Source of the DNA: Singulisphaera sp.
GTDB lineage: Bacteria > Planctomycetota > Planctomycetia > Isosphaerales > Isosphaeraceae
Assembly (NCBI GenBank): GCA_027451445.1
Contig: DAIDJG010000536.1
Location: 33,138-97,137 of the forward strand
Direction: 5' to 3'
Length of the DNA stretch: 64,000 bases
Shown here: one piece after another, positions 36,813 through 46,057 of the stretch
Layout: each line of letters begins with the position of its first letter
How positions within the stretch are numbered: position 1 is the stretch's first letter
The notes under the pieces: model-generated
Told to the model about the DNA's origin: nothing
Database searches by the model: none
What the model saw: only the letters and a program-made list of their open reading frames with translations
Position numbers and translations under genes: made by a program

Positions 36813-38069
36813 GTGAGCAAGATTGGGAAGTGGTTGTTGCAGTGGAGATATCGTCCGGTGAGCCCACTACTTAGCGCAGCGATTGCGGGGTGCGTCGTCA
36901 TTGCCGTCGGGGTCTTCGTATGGTCGGTCGGAGTGGTCTTGCGCCGTCGCAATCGGTCCGATCAGTTAGCCGAGCTTCCCAACGCGATGCCCGAAGGCGG
37001 CTGGCCGAATTTGGCCATCCTGTTCGCGGCGCGGAACGAGGCGGGATCGGTCGCCGAAGCCACGCGCAGCATGCTGGCGCAGGACTATCCGGGACTAGAG
37101 GTGATTGCGGTCGACGATCGCTCCAACGACGGCACAGGCGCGATCCTCGACGCCATCGCCGCGGAGGACCCCCGGTTGCGTGTCGTCCACATCGAGGCGT
37201 TGCCGCCGGGGTGGCTGGGCAAGAACCACGCCCTCCAGGTGGCCTCAGGGACGACATCGGCCGAATGGTTGTTATTCACCGACGCCGACGTGGTTTTTGA
37301 GCCCCTGGCACTTCGGCGCGCCGTCGCATTTGCGGTCACAGAGCGGATCGATCACCTGGTGGTTGCGCCCGAGACCGTCACTGTCAACCAGGCCGAACGC
37401 ATTTTTCTCACCATGTTCTGCCTGTTCTTCGCGTTGCGCATGCCGCCGTGGAAGGTCGCTGATCCACGGAGCAAGGTGGCGTTCGGCGTCGGCGCGTTCA
37501 ACCTGGTCCGTGCCGAGGCGTTCCGCGCGATTGGCGGATTTCAGCGGCTTGCCCTGACCGTCGACGACGACATCCGACTGGGTCAGGCTCTGAAGTTCGC
37601 GGGGTTCCGCCCGGCACTGGTCATGGGTCTGAACGCCGTCTCGGTACGCTGGCAGGTCGGGCTGAGGGGGATGATTCGGGGTCTGGAGAAGAACTTCTTT
37701 GCAGTGCTCGACTTCCGTCTCGTGGAAGTGCTTGTCGCGACGGTGGTTATGATTGGGCTCGGAATCTTGCCGTTCGTCGCGGTGTTTGTGGGTCCATTAT
37801 GGTCGCGAGCGCTGGCGTTCTGCGGGATCGTGTTGCTATCGTTCGGGTTGCGCGCAGCGCAGGGGCAAAATGGCATCGCCTGGTACCACGCGTTTGTGCT
37901 GCCGATCGGTGCGTTGACGTGTTTGGTGGCGATGTTTCGCTCGGTCTACGTCACCCTGAGCCGTGGGGGCGTGCGCTGGCGCGATCACTTCTACCCGTTG
38001 CGCGAATTGCGGCAGCACGTCGGTCAGCGCAACGCCTGGCTCCGTGAGGTTTGGCTTTCGACACACTGA
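36813..38069 (+). CDS. Membrane glycosyltransferase, family 2
   Basis: 418 aa. One N-terminal membrane segment (LLSAAIAGCVVIAVGVFVWS) precedes a GT-A domain: NLAILFAARNEAGSVAEATR, LEVIAVDDRSNDGTGAIL, PPGWLGKNHALQVAS, the DxD in LLFTDADVVF, and VDDDIRLGQALKFAG. Two to three membrane segments close the protein (VLVATVVMIGLGILPFVAVF, GIVLLSFGLRA). The layout and the GW-GK-A-L motif resemble hopanoid-associated HpnB-type and similar transferases acting on lipid acceptors. GTG 36813 lacks a good ribosome site, so the exact start is uncertain. Confidence 0.82.
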   Translation: MSKIGKWLLQWRYRPVSPLLSAAIAGCVVIAVGVFVWSVGVVLRRRNRSDQLAELPNAMPEGGWPNLAILFAARNEAGSVAEATRSMLAQDYPGLEVIAVDDRSNDGTGAILDAIAAEDPRLRVVHIEALPPGWLGKNHALQVASGTTSAEWLLFTDADVVFEPLALRRAVAFAVTERIDHLVVAPETVTVNQAERIFLTMFCLFFALRMPPWKVADPRSKVAFGVGAFNLVRAEAFRAIGGFQRLALTVDDDIRLGQALKFAGFRPALVMGLNAVSVRWQVGLRGMIRGLEKNFFAVLDFRLVEVLVATVVMIGLGILPFVAVFVGPLWSRALAFCGIVLLSFGLRAAQGQNGIAWYHAFVLPIGALTCLVAMFRSVYVTLSRGGVRWRDHFYPLRELRQHVGQRNAWLREVWLSTH

Positions 38070-38079
38070 ATGGGTCTAC

Positions 38080-38889
38080 TTAATCCACCATATTGACGAC
38101 CGTGCGATAGCCTTGAAGCCCGGGCAGCGTTTCGAGGGTGTGCCGGATCGCTCGCTTCTGCCAGAACCGAGCGGCACGGGCACGGATTGTCACATTGCGA
38201 TCGACAACGTGCACCTCGTACGAGCGGAGTCGGTCTCCTGCGGCGTCGCGAACCTGCCGTTCGATCCGGCGCTGAAGGCTGGCGTCGGTCGCGGGATCCG
38301 CCCGAGGTTCGACCGTGACCGAGCCTCGAGGTGACTCGGCGCTACGGGTTGGTGTGGTGGTGGAAGGAAACAGGCGGCTGAGGAATCCGGTCGGCCTCCG
38401 AGGCGGCGGGGGCGCAGGCGTGGGCCCCGAGGGCTGGACCATCGTCCGACTCGGAGTGACTGTCGGTCTCGCGCGATCCTGTGGGCCAACGGGGGTGGAT
38501 TCCAGGATGGGCGGCGAACTGGAGCGCGTCATCGGTTGGCTCGGGATCTCGCGAGCGTTAAGGCTAGGAGTGGGCTCGAGTAACTCCTTGGGAATGTCGA
38601 GCGACGGGATCTCGCGAGGCGCCTCGGGCTCCAACTGAGGAGGGGACACCGTCCTCGGACTTGTTCGGCTCCGGCTGGGTGCCGTGACTCCGGGTATGAC
38701 GAGGACGGGGCCGGTCTCCGGCCTGGGTGGCGCAGTGACCGTCGTGGCAGGCTTCGGGGCCGGGTTCGGTGGATTGGCCGGTGAATTGACGACCGGGCCG
38801 GTAAGAGGGGGGAGTGCGTCGGCGGCGGTGGCAATTCCTGAGAACGCGAGCAAGAGGCTGACGACCCGCGTACCCGTGTTGCGAAACAT
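38080..38889 (-). CDS. Exported proline-rich protein with BON-like C-terminus
   Basis: 269 aa. Signal peptide: MFRNTGTRVVSLLLAFSGIATAADA. A long Pro/Ser/Thr/Arg-rich spacer runs to about residue 190. The last 75 residues look like a BON domain (DASLQRRIERQVRDAAGDRL, YEVHVVDRNVTIRARAARFW, TLETLPGLQGYRTVVNMVD). BON domains bind phospholipid or lipopolysaccharide surfaces. It converges with the glycosyltransferase gene, with only ten bases between stops. Confidence 0.7.
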   Translation of the reverse strand: MFRNTGTRVVSLLLAFSGIATAADALPPLTGPVVNSPANPPNPAPKPATTVTAPPRPETGPVLVIPGVTAPSRSRTSPRTVSPPQLEPEAPREIPSLDIPKELLEPTPSLNAREIPSQPMTRSSSPPILESTPVGPQDRARPTVTPSRTMVQPSGPTPAPPPPRRPTGFLSRLFPSTTTPTRSAESPRGSVTVEPRADPATDASLQRRIERQVRDAAGDRLRSYEVHVVDRNVTIRARAARFWQKRAIRHTLETLPGLQGYRTVVNMVD

Positions 38890-39160
38890 GGTCCTTTACC
38901 TTCCTCCTCAGTGGATGGCACATACACCCGCGGATTGACACCTATCAGAGGGATCGGTTGGAAGATCGTTTGCAATGTACTTTTTCCTTTCATGTTCCTC
39001 GCCTCCATGAACGGCGACCACTTTGACCGAAGCGGTTGCCAAGACACGTGAACCTTGCCGATCGGGAGGGAAATGACGGCTTGCTCCCGTCGCGCACGGG
39101 AGGTTACATTCGCTCGACCGCGGCAACTTTGCAGCCAATCGAACGTTTTGAGGTTCCAGC

Positions 39161-40306
39161 ATGCCGGACAGCCCGATCAGCGATCTCACGGTCACCGGCG
39201 TTGAGGCCATTTACCTTCGATTGCCGGAGGTGAAGGCGCAGTGCGACAGCGGTCAGGACGCCTTGATCGTTAAAGTCACAACCAACCAGGGGATTACCGG
39301 CTACGGCGAGGTCGATTCCAACCCGTTGGCCGTTAAAGGTTGTATCGAGGGGCCGTTCTCTCATACGGCCACCACCGGACTCGGGCGCGTTCTGATCGGC
39401 GAGGATCCGTTTCGGACCGAGTACCTCTGGCACAAGATGTACCGGGCCAACATTTACTCAGGTCGGAGCGGCATTGCGATCCACGCGATGAGCGGCATCG
39501 ACATGGCCCTCTGGGACATCAAAGGCAAGGCGCTTGGCCTTCCGGTCTGGAAGCTGCTCGGGGGTGGGTTCACGAATTCCCTTCGGCCTTACGCGAGCTC
39601 GCTTTTTGGTGCGACGCCGGCCGAAACCGGCGATCGCGCCCGGCGGTTTGTCGATCAGGGGTTCACCGCAGTCAAGTTCGGCTGGGACCCGATGGGCTGC
39701 TCGTTCGCGACCGACGTCGCCCTGGTGCGCGAAGCCCGGGCGGGCCTCGGTCCAGAGCCCGACTTGATGATCGATGCCGGGCTCGTCTTCGACGCCAAGT
39801 CGGCCCTTCAGCGCGCGAGGGCGTTCGAGCCGTATAACCTGTTCTGGTTCGAAGAACCCCTGCTCCCCGATGATTACGAGGGTTACGCCAAGCTCTCTGC
39901 GGCCACTCCCCTCAGGATCGCGGCGGGCGAGGAGGAGAGCGACCGCAAGTCGTTCTTGCAACTGATGGACGTCGGGAAGATCGATGTCGTCCAGGTGGAC
40001 TTGACCCGTTGCGGTGGGTTTACGGAAGCCATGAAGATCGCCTCCCTCGCGGCGGACCGGGGTCTACCGGTGGTCAACCACGGTTTTACAACGTACCTCA
40101 ACGTCGCGGCGGCACTCCACTTCCTCGCGAGCGTGCCCAATACCCTCGGTCTCTTGGAGTTCGTGGTTGAAGAGGGGACGACCCTCCGCCACAGTATCAC
40201 GGAGCCGATCCGCGCCGTCGACGGCCGGGTTGCGGTCCCCGAGGCGCCAGGGTTGGGGCTTGGGTTGGATGAGAAAGCGATTGAGCGGTTCCGCGTTGCG
40301 GTCTGA
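39161..40306 (+). CDS. Enolase-superfamily (mandelate racemase-like) enzyme
   Basis: 381 aa. An N-terminal capping domain (ALIVKVTTNQGITGYGEVDS, GMSGIDMALWDIKGKALG-type stretch) is followed by the barrel with metal ligands in LMIDAG, FWFEEPLLPDD and IAAGEEES, and a catalytic His in PVVNHGFTTYLN. The first Lys motif reads AVKFGWDP, so the second Lys of the usual KxK is absent, which points away from mandelate racemase itself. It is likely an acid-sugar dehydratase or similar lyase; substrate unknown. First gene of a three-gene plus-strand unit. Confidence 0.85.
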   Translation: MPDSPISDLTVTGVEAIYLRLPEVKAQCDSGQDALIVKVTTNQGITGYGEVDSNPLAVKGCIEGPFSHTATTGLGRVLIGEDPFRTEYLWHKMYRANIYSGRSGIAIHAMSGIDMALWDIKGKALGLPVWKLLGGGFTNSLRPYASSLFGATPAETGDRARRFVDQGFTAVKFGWDPMGCSFATDVALVREARAGLGPEPDLMIDAGLVFDAKSALQRARAFEPYNLFWFEEPLLPDDYEGYAKLSAATPLRIAAGEEESDRKSFLQLMDVGKIDVVQVDLTRCGGFTEAMKIASLAADRGLPVVNHGFTTYLNVAAALHFLASVPNTLGLLEFVVEEGTTLRHSITEPIRAVDGRVAVPEAPGLGLGLDEKAIERFRVAV

Positions 40307-40321
40307 CGAAATGGGTGGTGC

Positions 40322-41035
40322 GTGGCGACGTACTTTGCCAGCGATGTTCATTTGCGATTCGACTACCCCGAGCGCGGCAGGCGGTTCGGACACTGGGTGA
40401 GTGGCCTGGGCGGTGACGAGACGTTGTGGATCGCTGGTGACCTCTGCGACTTCTGGTATCAAGCGCGTCAGAGGCACGTCGATCCGCGGTCTTGCCCAGG
40501 GCTCCGGGCTCTGGCCGACTTTCGGTCTCGGGGTGGGACACTCAATATCATCCCCGGCAATCACGATCGCTGGCTCGGACCGTTCTATGAGGACGTCCTC
40601 GGAGCATCGTTTCTCCCCGAACCGGTGGATATCGAGGCATACGGGTTGCGTATTCGAATTGTGCACGGCCACATGCTCGGTGCACGCCCTTACTGGAAAG
40701 AATGCATGGAGGCACAAGCGTTTCTGCGTGGTTTCAGTCTGCTGCCCTCGCCGATCGCGCACGTGCTCGATTGGCTCATGAACCTGAGCAACCAGCGCAG
40801 CCGGCTCGCGTCCGAGGAGCGCCATCTCAAGGTCTATCGGCGCTATGCGCGCGAACGCGCGGGCTGGCACGACCTCATGGTTTTCGGTCACGTGCACCGG
40901 ACCGTCGATGAGTCGCAAGCGAGCCCGAGAGTCGTGGTGTTGGGGGGCTGGCACGATCGCGCGAGTTTTCTGAAAATTGACGAATCGGGGGCGAAGCTCA
41001 TCACCGAGGCCGATCCCGCCGTTATTCCTTGCTGA
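40322..41035 (+). CDS. UDP-2,3-diacylglucosamine hydrolase-like (LpxH-type) metallophosphatase
   Basis: 237 aa, GTG start 15 bases after the previous stop. The calcineurin-type metal motifs are ATYFASDVHLRFD, WIAGDLCDFWYQAR, NIIPGNHDRWLGPFYED, IRIVHGHMLG and MVFGHVHRTV. The FW after GD.CD, the length and the overall order fit LpxH, which cleaves UDP-diacylglucosamine in lipid A synthesis at the inner membrane. No other lpx gene is present, and the flanking genes suggest a broader metabolic unit, so the substrate is tentative. Confidence 0.75.
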   Translation: MATYFASDVHLRFDYPERGRRFGHWVSGLGGDETLWIAGDLCDFWYQARQRHVDPRSCPGLRALADFRSRGGTLNIIPGNHDRWLGPFYEDVLGASFLPEPVDIEAYGLRIRIVHGHMLGARPYWKECMEAQAFLRGFSLLPSPIAHVLDWLMNLSNQRSRLASEERHLKVYRRYARERAGWHDLMVFGHVHRTVDESQASPRVVVLGGWHDRASFLKIDESGAKLITEADPAVIPC

Positions 41036-41055
41036 TCCCTGGACTTGAAGATCCG

Positions 41056-41700
41056 ATGCCGAAAATCGACCATCATTTGCACACCAGTCGCTACTCACCG
41101 GACAGCGTCATCGAACCTCGCGAATTGATCGAGCGGGCTCATGAGATCGGTCTCGACGGAGTGGTCATCACCGAGCACGACGTTCAATGGCCTGATAAGG
41201 AGCTGGCTGAGCTCGCGGAGGAAGGGCGGAAGCGGAACGTGTTGGTTCTCTCCGGTGCGGAGATTTCGACGCGCGAGGGGCATTTCCTCGTTTACGGACT
41301 TCCCGACCTCCGGGAGACGCCGGTTGGCATTTCCCTGGCCGAGTTGCTTCCGGTCGTCAAGCGTCACGGCGCGGCGATCGTTGCCGCGCATCCGTTTCGG
41401 TGGGACCAGGACTTTGACGCGATTCTCGACGACCACGGCGCTGTGTTCGATGGGCTCGAACTGGTCAGTAACAACGTCACCACCGAGAACCGGGCCAAGG
41501 TCGCCCGCGTGCTCGAGAGCCACCCCATGGGAGCGACAGGATCGAGTGATGGCCATGACGTGTTCGTCATCGGTTGTTACTTCAGCGAGTTCCCCGGCCC
41601 CATCGCAACCATGGCCGACTTCGTTGGAGCCCTCAAGCGTCATGAAGGGCGCCCTCGACATCGGCAAGGGGCTCGATTGGCGTGCGGGGCCGTCGACTAG
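41056..41700 (+). CDS. PHP-domain phosphoesterase
   Basis: 214 aa. PHP motifs: KIDHHLHTSRYSPDS at the N-terminus, VVITEHDVQWPDK, LSGAEISTREGHFLVYG, IVAAHPFRWDQDFD and ATGSSDGHDVFVIGCYF. These supply the His/Asp/Glu ligands of a multi-metal phosphoesterase. ATG 41056 was chosen; a TTG upstream overlaps the previous gene. The C-terminus (RPRHRQGARLACGAVD) is arginine-rich and ends about 30 bases before the MITE-like repeat. Third gene of the unit; substrate unknown. Confidence 0.8.
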   Translation: MPKIDHHLHTSRYSPDSVIEPRELIERAHEIGLDGVVITEHDVQWPDKELAELAEEGRKRNVLVLSGAEISTREGHFLVYGLPDLRETPVGISLAELLPVVKRHGAAIVAAHPFRWDQDFDAILDDHGAVFDGLELVSNNVTTENRAKVARVLESHPMGATGSSDGHDVFVIGCYFSEFPGPIATMADFVGALKRHEGRPRHRQGARLACGAVD

Positions 41701-41702
41701 CC

Positions 41703-41958
41703 CGCTTGGCAATGGCGTTATGCACAGGTGGGAGGGCGAGGCTCCGTCCGAGCCAGCCTTGATCCATCGGCGAGTCTTCGAGCCGACGGATCATCGCGTG
41801 CCGCCCAGGGAATCGCGTCATCGCTCGCGATGTTCAGAGGACTCGAAGACTCGTCCTCCGAACAAGGCTGGCTCGGACGGAGCCTCGCCCTCCCGAAGAT
41901 GTGCCAATGCCAAACATGAATTGATCTTGAACGCAACGGGCGTGAAAGCCGCTCAAAC
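41703..41958. repeat. MITE-like palindromic repeat, copy B
   Basis: The core at 41730-41894 (165 bp) has perfect 32-bp terminal inverted repeats (left 41730-41761, right 41863-41894) and is about 95% identical to the copy at 7.2 kb. The outer right arm is also recognisable (ACGCAACGGGCGTGAAAGCC at 41931-41950, compared with the matching stretch at 7410). It sits tightly between the PHP gene stop and the rhomboid gene stop, a typical intergenic landing site. The outer boundaries are approximate and no target duplication was found. Confidence 0.85.
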
Positions 41959-41959
41959 G

Positions 41960-43192
41960 CTACTTCTTCGGGAGCGGACGAACCCTATTGCGAGGAGGTG
42001 CAAGCGCGATGTAGTCCTTGTTCGCCTCGTTGAAGGTTCTGAGCGCACGCAGGGCCAGGGGTTTGAAGTGGGTCGTAAAATCCTTGAGGGTTGCGTCGCT
42101 TGGGGGCTCGGTCAACGCCTGGTTCAGAACGCCGCGCACGCGCTCGAAGTCGTCCTTCGTGGGGCCGTTCGCGAGTTCTCGACGGGTGCTCTCCAGGTAG
42201 AAGAGCGCCGTTGGGATCACCCCTCGCTCCTGTTTGGGAACGATGCGCGTGTTCCTCGGCGCTTCGTTTCCAGGGGTCGGCGCAGTGCTGGTGCCAATCT
42301 CCGCAGCGAACCGGATCCCTCGGCGCACCGGGGCACGCGATAGCATTGCGACGCGGAAGTCTTGCCGATAGAGCGCTTCGACCACACTCAGGGAGCGCAA
42401 CGTCTGCTGTCGCTGCGCGACGCGCTCGCGCGCTCGCTGGACGCGTGCCTCATGTCCCTGGGCGATCGTGGCCGTCAATAGAAGCACTACCGCGGCTCCC
42501 CCGGCCCAGCGCGCGAACGCGCTCTTCGCGTGCCGTTCGAGCCAGCGATGCGCGAACCCGAATATTCCCCCAACGATCGCGCCGCAGGCATGACCCCAGT
42601 TGTCGATCGAGGGGACACGAACCAGATAATTGAAGAGAGGAAGGACGAGCCCGAGCAAAGCGGTGTAGATCAGGATCGCCACCATCTGCCCGCGCAGGAA
42701 GTCGCCGATCCGCGTGCGCGCACGCCAGCCGACGACCGCGCAGAGGGCGACGAATCCAATCAAGACCGTCGATCCGCCACCCGAGTGAACCGCCGGATGT
42801 GATCCCGTTTCGTACCGCGCGAGCGCGGAGAGGGCATTGCCGCCGGTACCGATCAGGACATAAAGCGCCAGGGTCTGCCAGGGGCCGTACCACTCCTCGA
42901 TCAGGCTTCCCAACTGGTACATGCCAAAGAGGTTCATCGCCAGGTGGACCAATCCGTAATGGACGAACGTGGATGTCAACGTTCGCCACACCTGGCCTTG
43001 AGCGAGGTATTGCAGCGTCATGTCGCCGAACTGGTCGCCACCCCGTGTGCCCAGCACCCAGGCGCGGAAGGTGGGTGGCGGACCTTGCGTGTACTGGGTC
43101 AGAAGCATCGCCACATAGATGAAAATCCACAGGGCGCAGATGGTCATCGTGGCAGGGTAGTCGCGGAATTCGCGGAACAGCCATCGCGCCAT
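41960..43192 (-). CDS. Rhomboid-family intramembrane serine protease
   Basis: 410 aa. Six or more membrane segments lie in residues 1-235. Rhomboid motifs: STFVHYGLVHLAMNLFGMYQ, catalytic Ser in GGGSTVLIGFVALC, and catalytic His in NWGHACGAIVGGIFGFAHRW. The last 170 residues are a soluble helical extension (RVQRARERVAQRQQTLRSLS) found in some planctomycete rhomboids. It cleaves membrane proteins within the bilayer; substrates unknown. It starts ten bases after the DUF1802 stop, giving a gpsA-DUF1802-rhomboid unit. Confidence 0.85.
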   Translation of the reverse strand: MARWLFREFRDYPATMTICALWIFIYVAMLLTQYTQGPPPTFRAWVLGTRGGDQFGDMTLQYLAQGQVWRTLTSTFVHYGLVHLAMNLFGMYQLGSLIEEWYGPWQTLALYVLIGTGGNALSALARYETGSHPAVHSGGGSTVLIGFVALCAVVGWRARTRIGDFLRGQMVAILIYTALLGLVLPLFNYLVRVPSIDNWGHACGAIVGGIFGFAHRWLERHAKSAFARWAGGAAVVLLLTATIAQGHEARVQRARERVAQRQQTLRSLSVVEALYRQDFRVAMLSRAPVRRGIRFAAEIGTSTAPTPGNEAPRNTRIVPKQERGVIPTALFYLESTRRELANGPTKDDFERVRGVLNQALTEPPSDATLKDFTTHFKPLALRALRTFNEANKDYIALAPPRNRVRPLPKK

Positions 43193-43202
43193 GGATTCGA
43201 TC

Positions 43203-43778
43203 TCAGTGCGGAGCGAGGAGGATTCGGGCGAGCTTGTCGAGACGCCGAGTTGCTTCGTCGTCGTCGAGCGCTGGGGACAGGCCGGAAGTGCTGAGCGCCG
43301 CTTCGAGTGGGACCCACGTCTTGCAACCCGCGTGCTCGGCGGTCACGCGAATCGAGACGGGTTCTGACAGACGGTAGATGCGGACACCCAGGACCCACAC
43401 TCCAGGCTGGCGATAGTAGAACCGTTTGAGCACCGTCTCGCGAGTCCAGACGTGGAGTGGCTCCAGGGCGTCCAGCAATTCGGGGCGATCGACGAAGCCG
43501 ACCGAATTCACCACGGCGACAGCTTGCAACAGGACTCGATCTCGAGGAGCGGCCGCTGCGTTCGCTCGTTCGATCCGAAGTCCTTGCTGGGCTTCATGGA
43601 CGTGAGTGGGATAGAGCCAGAACGATACGTGTTCGGGCCGGAATGCGCCGGCCTCCTCGGCAATTCCTCCCTTGCGTAGGATGATCGACTGACGCCCATC
43701 GGCCAGCGCTTCGCAGACACCGGCCCACTCCTTGAAGGCCACGCCGCAGCTTTCGGGCAGTGAAGGATGAGTGCTCAT
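43203..43778 (-). CDS. DUF1802 family protein
   Basis: 191 aa. The signature VAFKEWAGVCEALADGRQSI then ILRKGGIAEEAGAFRPEHVS and FWLYPTHVHEAQQGL is DUF1802. It is a soluble protein of unknown function. ATG 43778 overlaps the gpsA stop in an ATGA, which favours this start over 43787. Confidence 0.85.
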   Translation of the reverse strand: MSTHPSLPESCGVAFKEWAGVCEALADGRQSIILRKGGIAEEAGAFRPEHVSFWLYPTHVHEAQQGLRIERANAAAAPRDRVLLQAVAVVNSVGFVDRPELLDALEPLHVWTRETVLKRFYYRQPGVWVLGVRIYRLSEPVSIRVTAEHAGCKTWVPLEAALSTSGLSPALDDDEATRRLDKLARILLAPH

Positions 43779-44773
43779 GGATTCCACTCAACCTTCGGGG
43801 CCCGGAGCATGAAGTCGGTAACGGCCTCCAGCGGCGACTTGCCCTCGAAGAGGATGTGGTAGAGTGCATCGGTGATCGGCATGTCGACATCCCCTCGAGC
43901 CGCCATGTCGTGGACACTGCGCGTCGTGGGAACACCCTCCGCGACGTTGACCATGCTGGCAAGCACTTGCTCCAGGGTCTCCCCTTTCCCGATACGCTCG
44001 CCGAGCGCACGGTTGCGGCCGAAGTGGCTGTAGCACGTCGTGAGCACGTCACCGACACCGGCCAGCCCCTGGAATGTGGCGGGATGGGCTCCCAAGCTGA
44101 CACCGAATCGGGTCATTTCCACGAGGCTGCGCGTGATCAGCGCGGCCTTGGCGTTGTCGCCGAAACCAAGCCCGTCGCACATGCCGGCCGCAATCCCGAG
44201 CACGTTCTTGAGCGCGCCGGCGAGCTCGACACCGAGCGCGTCGGGGTTGGTGTAGACGCGGAGAAACCGTTGGTTGAGCGTGTCGCGAACTCGGGTGTTC
44301 AAGGCGTCGTCGGCTCCCGCGACGACGAGCGAAGCCGGAAGTCCTCGCGCCAGTTCCTCGGCATGTCCCGGGCCGCTCAGGATCGCGATCGACCGCGGGC
44401 CGAGCGCCGCTTCGATGATCTGACTCGGTCGCGCAAACGTGGCGTTTTCAATGCCCTTGATGACGCTAAGGGCGGGGACTTTCGGAGGTATCTTTTCGGC
44501 AAGTTCGGTCAGAGTCTGTCGGAGGTATGCGGAGGGGATCGCGACCACGATCAGCTCAGCCCCACCGGTGGCGTCGCAGGCGTTTGGGAGGACGGTGACG
44601 TTGTCGGGCAAAGTGACGCCGGGCAGATAGCGGGTGTTTTGCCGAGAGCGCTGGACCTCCTGCGCCCTGGCCGGATCGCGAGTCCAGAGCTGCACGGTGC
44701 GCACGGCTTGACCGAACAAGACTGCGAGCGCCGTTCCCATGCCCCCCGCGCCGAGGATCGCAACTCGTTTCAT
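43775..44773 (-). CDS. gpsA: Glycerol-3-phosphate dehydrogenase (NAD(P)+)
   Basis: 332 aa, the normal GpsA length. Rossmann motif MKRVAILGAGGMGTALAVLF; further conserved blocks IVVAIPSAYLRQTL, ALSVIKGIENATFARPSQII, SGPGHAEELARGLPASLVVA, ELAGALKNVLGIAAGMCDGL and VEMTRFGVSLGAHPATFQGL. It makes sn-glycerol 3-phosphate from dihydroxyacetone phosphate for phospholipid synthesis. First gene of the unit that runs into the DUF1802 and rhomboid genes. Confidence 0.93.
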   Translation of the reverse strand: MKRVAILGAGGMGTALAVLFGQAVRTVQLWTRDPARAQEVQRSRQNTRYLPGVTLPDNVTVLPNACDATGGAELIVVAIPSAYLRQTLTELAEKIPPKVPALSVIKGIENATFARPSQIIEAALGPRSIAILSGPGHAEELARGLPASLVVAGADDALNTRVRDTLNQRFLRVYTNPDALGVELAGALKNVLGIAAGMCDGLGFGDNAKAALITRSLVEMTRFGVSLGAHPATFQGLAGVGDVLTTCYSHFGRNRALGERIGKGETLEQVLASMVNVAEGVPTTRSVHDMAARGDVDMPITDALYHILFEGKSPLEAVTDFMLRAPKVEWNP

Positions 44774-44813
44774 AGCGTTCGATAGGCCTCTTCCCGAGGA
44801 ACGTCCGTCTTCA

Positions 44814-46004
44814 TCACACTTTAGCAGTTGTCCGGGAGGCCGTCATCTGCTGGTAGATCGCTTCCAACGCGTCGAGGGTTGGAGCCGGTCCACAATGCGT
44901 CTCGATCAGTTCCCTCGCTGCGGTGCGCTGGCGGTTTTGCAAGTCGGGCGATCGCAGCAAGTCGACGCTGCGGGTGATCAGGCCGTCATCATCCTCGGCA
45001 ATCCCCGCGTGCACGCCGTCTTCGGCCGAGAGGCCCTCAACGCCTTCGCTCGTCGTGACGACTGGGACACCGAAGGCCATCGCCTCCTGGATCTTGATTT
45101 TCATCCCGCTGCCGCGGCTTGGGGCGTAGAGCAACAGCGACGCACGTTCGAAATACGGCTGCGTCGAGGGCACGTTCTCCTCAATCGTCACGTCGGGGAG
45201 GGTCAGGTATTCGGCGAGCGCCGAGCGCGCGGACCAGCCCACAATTTGCAGGCGAGCCTCGGGGACAGTGCGTTTGATCTCGGGCCAGAGCCGGGTCAAG
45301 AGTCGCTGCGCGGCGGATTGAGTCGGCCGCCAGCCCATGGTGCCGATCAGAGTGACGATCGGTATGGAAGAACGGTTTTCCTGCGGAATGAAGCGGTAGA
45401 GTGAGGCATCGATCCCAAGCGGGACCGAGCACACGTCGGCCCGTGGATTGACCGTCCGGATCTCATCCGCGAGACGCGGAGAGACCGCGCGGATCCGTTT
45501 GTACGATCGCAGCAGTCGAACTTCAGCACCCAGCGCGAGCCGGCGCGCGATCCGCTCGCGCCAGGGCGTGGGGACCCACTCGGATTGATCGATACGCGTG
45601 AGAAAGTGCACGTTCAGCAGCGCTCGCTCGATGTGCTCGAGACCGAGCCAGCCGCTCCAGAGCTGCTCCAAGTGGAGAACGTCGAATCCTGCTTCAAGTG
45701 TGTGGTCGAGATCGTCAACGAGATCTTTTCCGAACATGTACGAATAGGGTCGGGCGAGCGTCTGGACCTTGGCCTGCCAGCCGCCGCGGATCGGGAACGG
45801 GAAGAGGCGAACGTCATATTCCGGGGCGGCAAAGAGCGCGCGTGCCTCGTCCATTTCGGCAGACTTTCCGCAGGCGACGAACGCCGTAACCCGATGTCCG
45901 CGCGCGACCAGTCCGCGCAGGAGCACGTAGTACCAGCGCGCTGCGGCGTTCCCGAAGGGGATCGGGGGATCGATCATCACCAGAACGATCCGCAAAGGGG
46001 TCAT
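44814..46004 (-). CDS. Glycosyltransferase, family 4/1 type
   Basis: 396 aa from ATG 46004. N-terminal Rossmann part IVLVMIDPPIPFGNAAARWY, then YVLLRGLVARGHRVTAFVAC. C-terminal part has VTLIGTMGWRPTQSAAQRLL, IEENVPSTQPYFERASLLLY and MKIKIQEAMAFGVPVVTTSE, the GT-B nucleotide-sugar region. The usual E-x7-E is present in outline (IKIQEAMAFG). Probably adds a sugar to a cell-envelope polymer. It follows the HAD gene by 53 bases on the same strand. Confidence 0.82.
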   Translation of the reverse strand: MTPLRIVLVMIDPPIPFGNAAARWYYVLLRGLVARGHRVTAFVACGKSAEMDEARALFAAPEYDVRLFPFPIRGGWQAKVQTLARPYSYMFGKDLVDDLDHTLEAGFDVLHLEQLWSGWLGLEHIERALLNVHFLTRIDQSEWVPTPWRERIARRLALGAEVRLLRSYKRIRAVSPRLADEIRTVNPRADVCSVPLGIDASLYRFIPQENRSSIPIVTLIGTMGWRPTQSAAQRLLTRLWPEIKRTVPEARLQIVGWSARSALAEYLTLPDVTIEENVPSTQPYFERASLLLYAPSRGSGMKIKIQEAMAFGVPVVTTSEGVEGLSAEDGVHAGIAEDDDGLITRSVDLLRSPDLQNRQRTAARELIETHCGPAPTLDALEAIYQQMTASRTTAKV

Positions 46005-46057
46005 GCGCCGGGCGATTCTCCGTGCGATCGGATTTCCTGACGGGCCGCGATCGAAAT

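Noticed and set aside
41141..42343. 400-aa plus-strand frame
   Set aside because: It joins an alternative frame of the PHP gene, the repeat and the antisense of the rhomboid gene.
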